Assembly (NCBI GenBank): GCA_963854835.1
Contig: OY978526.1
Location: 26,153,073-26,217,072, forward strand
Length of the DNA stretch: 64,000 nt
Source of the DNA: Megamerina dolium
Taxonomy: Eukaryota > Arthropoda > Insecta > Diptera > Megamerinidae
Direction of reading: 5' to 3'
A program made the position numbers and the translations under genes. Shown piece by piece: positions 1-10,700 of this stretch. The notes under the pieces were generated by a model. The model made no database searches. It was not told where the DNA came from and was given only the letters and a program-made list of their open reading frames with translations. Position 1 is the first letter of the stretch. Every line of letters begins with the position of its first letter.

Positions 1-1854
1 TTTGTATGGGGCGAAGACCAACAGAAAGCATTCGAACAGCTGAAAGAAAAACTCTGTTCAGCACCAATATTAGCGTATCCAGTACCTGGTCAAAAGTTTG
101 TGTTGGACACAGATGCGAGTGGCTATGGAATAGGTGGTGTGCTCTCTCAGATCATAGATGGGCAAGAAAAAGTAATAGCATACTACAGTAAAATCCTGTC
201 GAAGCCAGAAAGAAATTACTGTGTCACACGAAGAGAGTTGCTCGCAATACTGGAATGTGTAAAGTATTTCCATAAATACTTGTACGGTCAGTCATTTCAT
301 CTACGAACTGACCACTCAGCGCTAAGGTGGTTATTGCAATTTAAAAACCCAGAAGGACAATTGGCGCGCTGGATTGAAAGGCTGCAGAGTTATGATTTTA
401 CCATCGAACATCGTAAAGGAGGACATCACGGCAACGCGGATGCTCTATCTCGTCGTCCTTGCAAAATGGAATGTAAACATTGTTCTCGAGTGGAAAGCAA
501 GGAGCACATTGTCGACATACGACTTACGAATATATTGCCGGAGAAGTCATGGACCACCGAACGAGTGCAAGAAGATCAGCGGAACGACCCAGATCTCGTA
601 AAGATTATGGAATACAAGGAGCAGGGCATACGTCCAGATTGGCAAGAAATGGCTAATGAGAGTCCAATAGCAAAGGCATACTGGGCGCAGTGGCAAAGCC
701 TGCACTTACGAGACGGATGTTTATTCCGAGCATGGGAAAGTGAGGATGGAAAAATTACTAATGATCTTCTAGTGGTACCCAAGGCGAGAATAAATGAAGT
801 GATAGCTGAGTATCACAATGCCTCCAGTGGAGGGCATTTGGGAATCACCAAAACCGTCGAGAAAATAAAGAACCGATTTTATTGGGTTGGATGTCATGAC
901 CTTGTCGCTGATTGGATTCGGAAATGTAAGCAATGTGCAATGGCCAAAGGTCCCACTAAGGAAAGTCGAGGTAAGATGCACCAATACACCGTGGGTGCTC
1001 CATTTGAGTGAATTGCTATGGACATCGCTGGGCCATTTTCAATAAGCAACGCAGGAAACAAGTATGTTCTGGTGGTTATAGATTACTTCAGTAAATGGCC
1101 TGAAGTATACCCCATTCCATATCAGGAAGCTAGTACAGTTGCGGATGTATTCGTCAACCAATGGGTTACTCGTTTTGGTGTACCGATGGAGTTACACTCA
1201 GACCAAGGTCGAAATTTCGAATCAGTTGTATTCCAAGAGATATGCCGTATGCTGGGTATATACAAAACTCGTACAACACCTTTGCATCCACAATCTGATG
1301 GCATGGTAGAACGAATTAACCGTACCTTGGAGGAATATTTGAGAAAAGTCGTAGATAAATACCAAAGAGACTGGGATGTACATATACCAATGTTCCTCAT
1401 GGCATATCGATGCGCACAACATGATACGACGGCTACTACACCGGCAATGGCAATTTTTGGAAACGAGTTAAGACTGCCAGCTGATTTAAAATTTGGAGCC
1501 GTAACACCAACGAGATCAACCGAAGGTAATTATACTAGCGAAAAGCGGGAACAGTTGGATGAAGTACATCGGTTCATCAGAGAGCGGTCGCAGATGATAA
1601 GCGATAAGATGAAGGCCAGGTATGACCTGAAAGCAAATTCAAAAGGGTTCTATGAAGGAGAGCTTGTAATGCTTCATAATCCACAACGAAAGAAAGGCCT
1701 GTCTCCTAAACTACAGACTCATTGGGAAGGACCATATGAGATTATAGCAAAGATAAATGACGTAGTGTATCGCATTCAACGTGCCTGGAATAAAAGAGCA
1801 AAGTTTAAAGCAGTGCACTTGGAGCGACTTGCGCCATATCGAGGGGAAGTATAA
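1..1854 (+). pseudogene. pol: gypsy pol fragment (end of RT, RNase H, integrase) with an internal stop
   Basis: The reading frame is open from base 1 to a TGA at 1009-1011, then continues in the same frame to TAA at 1852-1854. It encodes the end of the reverse transcriptase connection, an RNase H domain (VLDTDASGYGIG start), the integrase zinc finger (H-H-C-C, with the CKQC pair) and the integrase core with its C-terminal chromatin-contact region. The intact copy has an arginine codon where this one has the TGA, a single C-to-T change at a CGA codon. The stop falls between the integrase zinc finger and the catalytic core, so this copy should not make active integrase by itself. A few other residues also differ from the full copy. 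Confidence 0.93.
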
Positions 1855-1877
1855 AAACTTGTTCGGGACGAACAAGG

Positions 1878-1892
1878 TTAAGAGGAGGGCAG
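1878..1892 (+). other. polypurine tract of LTR element copy A
   Basis: A purine-rich run (TTAAGAGGAGGGCAG) lies immediately upstream of the 3' LTR. In LTR retrotransposons this is the primer site for plus-strand DNA synthesis. The same sequence is found at the matching place in the full copy (41168-41182, opposite strand). Confidence 0.85.
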
Positions 1893-2330
1893 TGTAACGA
1901 GTATCGATAGTTGATTACTCATCACTATTGTGACTGACTCTATTGGCAGCATCGAAACGAATGTCAACAAAAAGAAATAAGCGATAACCAGAACAAGCCA
2001 ACGAGAAAGGAAGAGAAGAATCTCGATAAAGGAAGATTCTGGGGTGTTGCCAACAGAGTATAAATAGAGCCAGTGTTGAGAATTGACAATCAATCTAATT
2101 CCGAACGTGATTGCGAAAACATTGATACAGAGGCAAAAGTTGCAAGTACATTTAAGTGTTATAGTAAATAGTTGATTGTAAACAGTGTTGATTGTAAATA
2201 GAGATTATTAAATAAATTGTTGCTGTATATAGTTGTATAAAATAAGTGTTGCAGTTATCATTAACAGAATCCAGTGATCGAGCAAGGTAATTCAAATAGA
2301 ATTAAACGTTCACAGAATAAAAACGTAACA
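1893..2330 (+). repeat. 3' LTR of copy A (438 bp)
   Basis: It starts TGTAACG and ends CGTAACA, the inverted TG...CA ends expected of an LTR. It has the same length as the two LTRs at 40730-41167 and 46244-46681 and is nearly identical to them in reverse complement. A TATAAATAG box near 2060 is the probable U3 promoter. A TATCGATA site (1902-1909), matching the fly DRE motif, sits close to the 5' edge in all three long LTRs. Confidence 0.95.
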
Positions 2331-2933
2331 ATATGTTGGATCAGTTCTTGCAAATACAGAGTGAGTGATGAACAGTGCTTCTACCACGTTTGGCGGCACT
2401 CCTCCTAGCAGATGGACTATAATGAAGCTCGTTAGTAATTTTGCCGAGCCCTCAGTTCGGACGCAGGTAAGATCGAAGCGGTATATTTCATAATATTTGC
2501 ATGGAATTTTAGCAATGGCCTTTTAATATATTTAAGTATGTATAGATACTTAAGAAAAATCGAATATGTGTCGGCAATGTCTGTACCTACCCCATTGTTC
2601 TTTGAAAACTCCACTATCAAGATTATTTTTTGTTATGTTAATATCTTGATTTTTGCACCATTGATCACTTTGTGAATTATACCAATTCAATGGATAGTTT
2701 GCATTTTCACTTGTATTTGGAAAAAAATGCTGAACGCTCATCATTTCAGAGCACATCATTTCTTTGAAATTTTCCACGTCTGATCTTGATGTTACACGAC
2801 ACAGGTGGTAATTTTCACTAACACAGTTTATATATTGCATATTCTTTTTATTTTTAACAGAAGACGACATTATTTTGTTATTGACCTCATATCCATATGA
2901 AGAATAATCGGAGCTACAATTATTATTTGCCAT
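2331..2933 (-). pseudogene. unrecognised minus-strand gene apparently interrupted by LTR element copy A
   Basis: Exon 1 runs from the ATG at 2933 to 2591 and encodes about 114 residues rich in Asn, Ser, Cys and Met. A good donor (GTAGGT) follows at 2590. The intron ends at an AG at 2417, with a perfect TACTAAC branch point about 20 nt upstream. Exon 2 starts at 2416 in matching phase and stays open for 28 codons (a stretch reading GGVPPNVVEALF...) right up to the edge of the LTR at 2330. The gene is then cut: the remaining codons would lie beyond the retrotransposon, outside this window. I do not recognise the protein. Splice signals plus matching phase make it a credible real gene. The alternative is that it is a chance ORF. 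Confidence 0.55.
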
Positions 2934-4950
2934 TTTATATATGATCTATAACTGTGGCACACTTTTAAAATGAAATCTCGAATCCGTCTGATTTCATTAG
3001 CCTCATTAGTACAAAAAGATACTAACACGCTTAATCCTCGATTTTTTGATATGAAGTCATATTCGATATAAGACTTGGCTATCATTGGTTTGTACAATTT
3101 TCAGATCGTCGCTGATTGGTTAATATGGTTTTTCACTTATAACTAAATATATGTACATATGTAGCGCTGTCGACTTAAGCGTGCCGTTCACTGATAATTT
3201 ATGAGCTATTGTGACAACAGAAAGTAAACAATTGGTTTTGTTTAAGTGCAATTATGAGAGAATAAGAGGAAGTGAATGTTATTCCATTGCAAAGAAATTT
3301 CAAGAGCACTTTTACATAAAATACAGAAAAAGTATACAAGCAACTTCCGAAAAATAAGTAGTTTACATAACTTCCCAACTGCAATATATGATAGAAATCA
3401 TCATCTCCATGATCATCGGCATAAGCAAATAGAAATGATTTTGCTTGCACTTGTTTGCATCTTTAAGAAGTACGCATCGTTAACGTTGTACCCCATACGT
3501 ATTTCCATTGATCCTATCGTTCCAGCAATCGCTAATGTTGACTGAAGTCGTTTTTTTTTGTAATTGTTATAACGCTGTTGTATACATTAAAACATATGGA
3601 ACATTACAACATATGGAATATATTTATGCTGTTGGCGCATGTTGCAAGCTCTAGGCGCTGCCCTTTTTTAGTTTTACGTAGTAGCTACAAATGAATATAT
3701 AGTTATAACTATACAGAATACTATAGGTACATAAATTATAAATGTGATGTTCATAGCGCAGAGGGTATATATAAGTTACCACTATTTAATCTACTGAATG
3801 ACGATGTTAACAACTTCTCAGAGGCAAGAAAATTTGTATTTCTTTCTTTTTCGATACAGTAGCTTAAAATGCTACTTGCTACCTACCTGTTTGCAGTTGC
3901 ACTTACAGTTTAGTACGATTTATTAGGCTCCTCAAAATAGGCTTCTACACCGGTGTTAATTACAGAATTTCGCGGGAATAGCGGGTGGGCACATACGAAG
4001 AGGATACGGTGGTAACTCAAATCATTATTTCATCCCAATTGAATCTTAAATTTGCGTTTATCATAGATTGTGCCGCAAATTGAACACCTACTGTTGGGGG
4101 GGTCACTATAGATGACTTCTGACTTTTCGCTGATTTACTCCAAGGTTTCTCCTTCCAAAAACAAGAATCTAATTGAATTGTATTGTATTGTATATTCTAT
4201 AAAAGTTAAACTGTCCTAGAAATTCAATTTTTGCTTTGCCAGTTTGAATTTTCGCGCCTCATTTAGCTCGAGTGTCATTGTAAATGGGGGTGCCCCAAAC
4301 AAATTACTATCGAGATCGAGATGTGTTCAGACGAAAATGAGACTTGAAAATTCTGTTACAAAGTCAAGCGCTTAAGTTCAGTCGCAATGATCACGGAAAT
4401 CTGAGTGCATTGAGTATATGTAGGGAACATTTGTGAAATTTACCGAACGGAGTTTCAGACAGGTTTGAAGTAGGAAAATACTTTATTTGGAACCAGCATT
4501 AACATCAGTAATGACATCTGCTGAAGATCATGCGAAGAATTTATAACAAGTTCTACTTTGTGTTAAGCTAGCAAATGAGAAGTCGAGCCCTCTCTCGAAG
4601 AACGAAAACCACACCATCAATTTTTCATCATGCCGGCCCTCACATAGAAGTTTGGAAACTTAACATAATATATGTATAAAAGTTGGTTATTAAATAGAAG
4701 GCCTAAAAACTAAAAAATATTTAGTAAATTGTAAAAAAAATAAATAAAGTGTGTGTGTTTGTGGCAAAATATTTTACGAGCTTATTGGTTATCTTATCGG
4801 TAACAGAAATCAAAAGATATATAAACCAGCTTTCCAGCTTAATTACATATATTGCCCCGTAGTTATAGTCAAATTTAGAATCATTTTCAAGTTAGAATTG
4901 GCTTTTTGACAGATTTTATTATGGGAAATATGCAAACAAGTCGATTCTAA
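2934..4950. other. intergenic, no gene supported
   Basis: About 2 kb of AT-rich sequence. Short ORFs occur on both strands (for example 3276-3545) but have no convincing protein composition, splice signals or family features. No complete mobile element could be delimited here. Confidence 0.5.
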
Positions 4951-5477
4951 TAGCCTAGACAGACGGCAGCCTAATTTCGGATTACCGAGTTAATTCGAAT
5001 TAACTCAGGCATTAACTGCAGCTAATCCGCATAAACTCTATGAGTTAATTCGCAACATAAAAGAGGATTAGGGCAATTTGCGATGGCAACACTGCTGAAA
5101 ATTGTCTATTGTGAATTTTTCTCGATCCATTTTACAAAATATTAGGTGTGTTCGCAACAAAAAACTTTCAACAATTGATAACAGTTTTCAACGTGAAAAG
5201 TGTTGGCGAACAAATAAATCCAGCTGTCAATTACGAACGGTGAATATCAATTTAAAAGTTTCTGATAGTTTTCAGTTCACGTAATTCTTGTAGATTTTCT
5301 CATATCGAGAGTGACAGATGACAGAAATTGATAGTGATAGTAATGTAAGTGAGCAGACCTAATAAAACAGCAATCAGCCGTTTAGTTAATCCGCAATACT
5401 GCCGTCTGTCAGGTTATTATTTTATTCGGATTAAGTGCGCCGGTAATCCGGAATCAGGCTTCCTTCTGTCTAGGCTA
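4951..5477 (+). mobile_element. TIR element (MITE) copy 1
   Basis: About 527 bp bounded by inverted ends: TAGCCTAGACAGACGGCAGC at the left and its near reverse complement at the right (ending CTAGGCTA). TA flanks both tips, as expected from a Tc1/mariner-like or similar TA-targeting transposase. No transposase is encoded, so it is non-autonomous. A sub-terminal copy of the tip motif (TACTGCCGTCTGTCAGG) occurs inside the right arm at about 5398-5414. The same family recurs at 5648-6684, 6046-6553 and 21524-21557. Confidence 0.85.
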
Positions 5478-5647
5478 TTATTTCCGATTTCAATGTTAAC
5501 CTAAGTGTCAATTATGGTTGTTGTAGACAAAAAACTGCCAATGTTGCAGCGGTCTAAATTTAAAAGAATTCGGTCATTTTGTATGGTGGCTGCCATAAAA
5601 AATAAGCGTGGGTCTCTCATATTCGTCGAAATTATGTAAGAGCATAA

Positions 5648-6684
5648 TAGCCTAGACAGACGGCAGCCTAATTCCGGATTACCAAATTAATTCGAATTAA
5701 CTCGGGCATTAACTGCAGCTAATCCGCATAAACTCTATGAGTTAATTCTCAAAATAAAAGAGGATTAGGACAATTTGCTATGGCAACACTGCTGAAAATT
5801 GTCTATTGTGAATTTTCTCGATCCATTTTACAAAATATTAGGTTTGTTCGCTTATAAAAAACTTTCAACAATTGTTAACAGTTTTCCACATGAAAAACGT
5901 TGACGAACAAATAAATCCAGCTGTCAATTACGAACGGTGAATGTCAATTTACAAGTTTCTGATAGTTTTCAGTTCACGTACTTCTTGTAGATTTTCTCAT
6001 ATCGAGAGTGACAGATGACAGAAATTGATAGTGATAGTAATGTAATAGCCTAGACAGACGGCAGCCTAATTCCGATTTACCGGCGCACTTAATCCGAATA
6101 AAATAATAACCTGACAGACGGCAGTATTGCGGATTAACTAAACGGCTGATTGCTGTTTTATTAGGTCTGTCCACTTACATTACTATAACTATCAATTTCT
6201 GTCGTCTATCACACTCGATATGAGAAAATCTACAAGAAGTACGTGAATCTACAAGACATTCACCGTTCGTAATTGACAGCTGGATTTATTTGTTCGCCAA
6301 CTCTTTTCATGTTGAAAACTGTTAACAATTGTTGAAAGTTTTTTGATAGCGAATACACCTAATATTTTATAAAATGGATGGAGAAAAATTCACAATAGAC
6401 AATTTTCAGCAGTGTTGCCATAGCAAATTGCCGTAATCCTCTTTTATTTTGAGAATTAACTCATAAGGTTAATGAAGATTAGCTGCAGTTAATGCCCGAG
6501 TTAATTCAAATTAACTCGGTAATCCGGAATTAGGCTGCCGTCTGTCTAGGCTACAAGTGAGCAGACCTAATAAAACAGCAATCAGCCGGTTAGTTAATCC
6601 GCAATACTGCCGTCTGTCAGGTTAATATTTTATTCGGATTAAGTGCGCCGGTAATCCGGAATCAGGCTGCCGTCTGTCTAGGCT
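5648..6684 (+). mobile_element. TIR element (MITE) copy 2, split by copy 3
   Basis: Same family and orientation as copy 1. The left part spans 5648-6045 and the right part 6554-6684; the middle is occupied by copy 3 in the opposite orientation. Joined across the insertion it matches copy 1 almost completely. The right tip is slightly degraded (ends GGCTG). Confidence 0.82.
6046..6553 (-). mobile_element. TIR element (MITE) copy 3, nested inside copy 2
   Basis: About 508 bp in reverse orientation, with both TIR tips intact (TAGCCTAGAC at the left, GTCTAGGCTA at the right). It lies at a TA-containing site inside copy 2, which shows that the family transposed more than once and that copy 3 is younger than copy 2. 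Confidence 0.82.
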
Positions 6685-7478
6685 GTAACATAATTCTACG
6701 TCCCAAATACCGTTGTCCTAGTTGGCATATTAAATGAGTTATAACAAGTTAAAGATTTTGAGAATTCCGAGGTTAGTCGTTTTGAATGTTCAGTGTGGGC
6801 GTGGCAGCTGACCGATCATGACCATTATCAAACCCTTCTATACCCTTGGATCATAGGTTAGTTATGCCGAATTTCGTCACAACAGCTCAATATTTGCTCA
6901 AGTTATAGTGGGAACCGTACAGGTAACGGGCGGATATCGTTAAATTAAACATTTAAGCGACGCTGATAGCGAATATATATATTTTTCCATATCTCCGGAG
7001 ATTCCTTCAAATGGTTACAAACATCTGACCGAAATGTATATACCTTGGTATAATAAATAAATATCAATAAGCTTATTGGGAATATTACACTGTCAATGTT
7101 TTGCGTGCAATCCCAAAACAATTGTTTCAAAAGCGTACCATATTCGACATTTTTCAATACTGCACGTTGCGCTGAATTGTCGTATTGTTTTTGTTTTTGA
7201 ACTGATACAAATGTGTCTCCAGTATTTAAAATTACTCTCTCAATTATTCTCATTCCTTATTTCAATTTCTATAGAAAACATTAAGAATTCTGTGTCCCGG
7301 CGACATATGTTGCTGGTGTGATATCACCTTAAATAAAAGTGAAATAAGCTTACACTACTTACAGAATATGCTATTTTGCTAACACGGCAACACTGTAAAA
7401 TAGTGTGAAATACGACGACAAAAAATCTAATTTTAAGGATAACTAAAATAATTTGTTGTGGACTAGATTTTTGCATCA
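6685..7478. other. intergenic region upstream of Brd8
   Basis: AT-rich, with a stretch near 6800-6910 (containing GTGGGCGTGGC) that resembles degenerate dispersed repeats common in fly intergenic DNA. No gene is supported. The last ~100 bases should hold the Brd8 5' UTR and promoter; I see no clear TATA box. Confidence 0.45.
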
Positions 7479-10400
7479 ATGGCTTCTGTGCAAGATCGTT
7501 TGCATGTAACCCGATTTCCTTTGGATAAATGGACGTTGAGGGAACAATTATGTTTGTTATCGGTTGTATCGTGTAGTGGTGAGCAAAATTGGATGTGTGT
7601 TAGTCGAGCTTTACGTGTACTATGCACCAGTGGGAATCGACCAGCTGACTGGTTCTCTCAAAAAAGTTGCTCATTGCAATATGGATACTTGCTGGAGCAT
7701 GGCGAGGCACAAAAAAGGAAAAGCCGATCTACTGAATGCAGTAGTGGCGGCATGTCATCACCAATAAATACCGTAGACTCACCAACAGATTTAGCGCTAC
7801 GTCGTTTGATTGAAGAACGCATTCAAGAGATTAAGTCGGAAATACGAAAAGAACAAGAAGAATATTCCAAGATATATAATGAATTGAAAGCTATGCAAGC
7901 AGGAAAATTGACAGAAGAACAACTGTTGGATATGTGGCACGATATAGAACAACAACAGGAGAATAAACGTATTGAAGAGATGAAGTTAGAAAATCAAATG
8001 CGTGAACGAGAGCAGAGAAGACAGGAGGCTCAAAGAGTTTGGAGAATGACAAGTGTGGCGAATGTATCGCAGAAACTTGCTGTTGACACAACTGCTGTTG
8101 ATATGGACGTTGAGGAGATTATTGATTCTGCAAGACAAGTTCAGTCAGGAAATCAACAAGCAGAAGCACCACAATCTGGTACATCGCCACTTCTATCGTC
8201 GCTACTAAAATCACCGACATCTACTGGTGGTCCCATTACAAATACCCCTGCAGCAATGGTGAATGCTAATCCTGCACGAGCAACTGCAACCGCACCAACC
8301 ATTACAACACTTCTCACCAGCGGATCTATTCCTAATACTAATCAACCTGCTATAACTTTGAAGCGCAGCATACCAGCTAACGAAGCGGTGCAATTACTCA
8401 CCAGACCAATCAGTGGACCGCCAATCGAATCTTTGTCTTCCTCTTCATCGAGCTCAGCTCAAAATTTGTTGAGTCCATCTCAATCAGCACCAACATTATC
8501 AATGTTACTTGAAAAAAATAAGATTGCCGCCAACAGTAATAGTCAAGTATATACATTTAATGTAGATGCCAAAAATTACGATAAATCGCAAACTAAGGGT
8601 GAAAATATAAGCGATTCTAATAATGATGTAGTGCCTATGGACATTGAAGAGGAGGCTGCTACAGTTCCAAAGTCTCCTAACCATGACGCTGCATCAGTTG
8701 ATGCAGATGAACCCGATCCAAATGAAGAGCAACAATTGATGGAGGTTTTTAAAAATATTGGCAATATTGATGAATTGGATATAGATGTTGCCGCTGTTAT
8801 TGATGACGAGGAAGTCGATTTTCTGAAAGGAGTCGATGAAGATCCCTCAAATGAATCGGAAGACATAAAAGAGTTTGATACAAACATTGAAGAATCTACA
8901 GTTGCTTCAAATGATATCAAAACTGAAGATTCCAAAGAAGACAGTGACGCTAAAATGAGTAATCCAGAGAAGCGGTCAGATAAGCATATAGCGGGTGATG
9001 ATGAAAACAATACGGGAGCTAAAGACTTAAAAGTTGAAACAATTTCAAGCGATGACTCTAATGATAATATACCTTTGGCTACAGTAGCATCATTAGAAAA
9101 TAAAGAACGTATCCAACATTCGGATACATTAGATGAAAATTCTTTTTTAAAGGGGAAACTGGAGACGTCATCAAACAACCTTGACAATGAATCACTTGAA
9201 ACCAGTCAACTAAATGCAGAAAATGATACGGATGTCGAATTGTTAGTAGCTGCAGATGACTCAATTGATGAACAGAATGGGAATGAAAAAAATGGAGTAC
9301 CTGTGCCAGAGAAGTCTTCTGTCGAAAGTGAGAGCCCAGATGTTATCATCATTCCTACGGATGATGAATCCAGCGGAGATAGGACACAAAAAACGCCGGA
9401 TAAAGCCGATCTTTCTTCTGAAATTACAGCCATAGACAGTCCATCACATGAAAAAACCGAAGATGGCACAAACGATTTAAAAAACGATTTTTCAACTGGT
9501 AGAGTATAGAAATTTATTTTGCACATTTTTATAAAATTTTCTAATATTCGTTTCTTTACATCCCCCTCCACAGTCGAGTTAAAGTTAAACGCAGACATTT
9601 CTAATAACAGTAAAGACGCCACTTTGTCCGGGGAACAAGATACACCGGCGGCACAGTGTGAGACGACATCGACTTTGCCTACAATATCGATTGGTGACAC
9701 CGATGATGATTCATCCTTTACGGATATTAGTATCATTACACGAAAAGACGATAAAATTATATCACAGAGGCCCAGTCGACGGACAGTAACCGAAGTTCCG
9801 CGAAATGAGAACCGTATTGATGATGATACTGCTGCTACTGCTGCAGTGCCAGCATCACCAACCACAATTCCTGCTAGACCGCCAGTATTACGTAAATTGC
9901 GGGATCGTGATCGATCAGAAAGTCCAATGGTTGATGCCGCAGATGCTACTACGGCTAATGAAACGAGTGTAAGTCAACGTTCGCGCCGACTATATTCCTC
10001 CACACCCGTTATAGATAGCATTCCGAACTCGCCAGTTTCCATTGATCGTGATGATGGGGAGGGTAGAACTTCGAAGAAAGTGTTGCTCAGTATATACAAT
10101 ACTCTTCAAAACCACAAAAGTTCGTTAGTATTCCAACGTGCTATCATTGAAGAATTTTCGCCCAAATACAACGAAGTTTGCTTTAGGCAAATGGACATGC
10201 AAATGATTAAAAAGCATATCGAGTTGGGGGTTATTCGAAATATTACTGAACTTCAGCGAGATATCATGCTAATGTGTCAAAATGGAATGATGCTATTTGC
10301 CACCGGTTCTGAAAATTTTAAATTGGCACATACTTTTATGCAAGAATGTCAAAGCGTTCGTGAGTTCATTGCGAGTGGCAGAAGCAACGACAACATTTTA

Positions 10401-10511
10401 AAGGTTGAAAAAGAACCAAAAGATCTCAAACCGATCAATGCTGTGACGCCTACCAGCAGTGGTGTTGTTCGAATGAGGGGTAGTTCAAGAAAAAGTCAAC
10501 GTATAACTTAA
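7479..10511 (+). CDS. Brd8: Brd8, bromodomain protein of the Tip60/NuA4 acetyltransferase complex
   Basis: Two exons, 7479-9498 and 9574-10511, joined by a 75-nt GT-AG intron (phase 1), give 985 residues. The N-terminus (KWTLREQLCLLSVV, then GEQNWMCVSRAL and WFSQKSC) and the long charged coiled coil (about residues 105-190) are typical of BRD8. A long acidic, Ser-rich middle region follows, then a C-terminal bromodomain at about 843-945. BRD8 is a nuclear subunit of the Tip60/NuA4 chromatin-remodelling acetyltransferase. The usual acetyl-lysine-binding Asn in the bromodomain BC loop is replaced by Phe (about residue 915, just before the GSE triplet), so histone reading may be lost or altered. 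A poly(A) signal AATAAA lies at 10548-10553. The ATG chosen is the first in frame. Confidence 0.9.
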
Positions 10512-10700
10512 AATCTTAAGTATTTTCAAATTTTTCAACTATATTGGAATAAAAACTATGCATCAATGTTTTTATTGTTTATTTAAATGCAAAGCACTTA
10601 ACGAAAGTGTCAGTTTTTTCTGTAAGTCTCTAAGTTTGCAACAAAAATACACGTTCAAAACATGACAGTACTTTGTTTGTTTATTATTATTATTTTTATT

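Larger units (their letters stand above)
1..2330 (+). mobile_element. Ty3/gypsy LTR retrotransposon copy A, 3' part
   Basis: The window opens inside the pol gene of an LTR retrotransposon running on the plus strand and ends with its complete 3' LTR. It belongs to the same family as the full copy at 40730-46681: the proteins differ at only a few residues and the LTRs at roughly two positions by eye. The 5' LTR, gag and the first half of pol lie outside the window. A purine-rich tract at 1878-1892 sits directly before the LTR. The bases after the LTR are ATAT (2331-2334), the same kind of 4-bp target used by the full copy, so the right edge looks intact. The element appears to have inserted into a cellular gene. 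Confidence 0.95.

Noticed and set aside
3276..3545. 89-codon plus-strand ORF
   Set aside because: AT-rich, no start context, no domain, no splice partner.
8576..9865. Long Ser-rich minus-strand ORFs across Brd8
   Set aside because: Antisense of the acidic, Asp/Glu/Ser-rich Brd8 coding region; codon composition explains the open frame.
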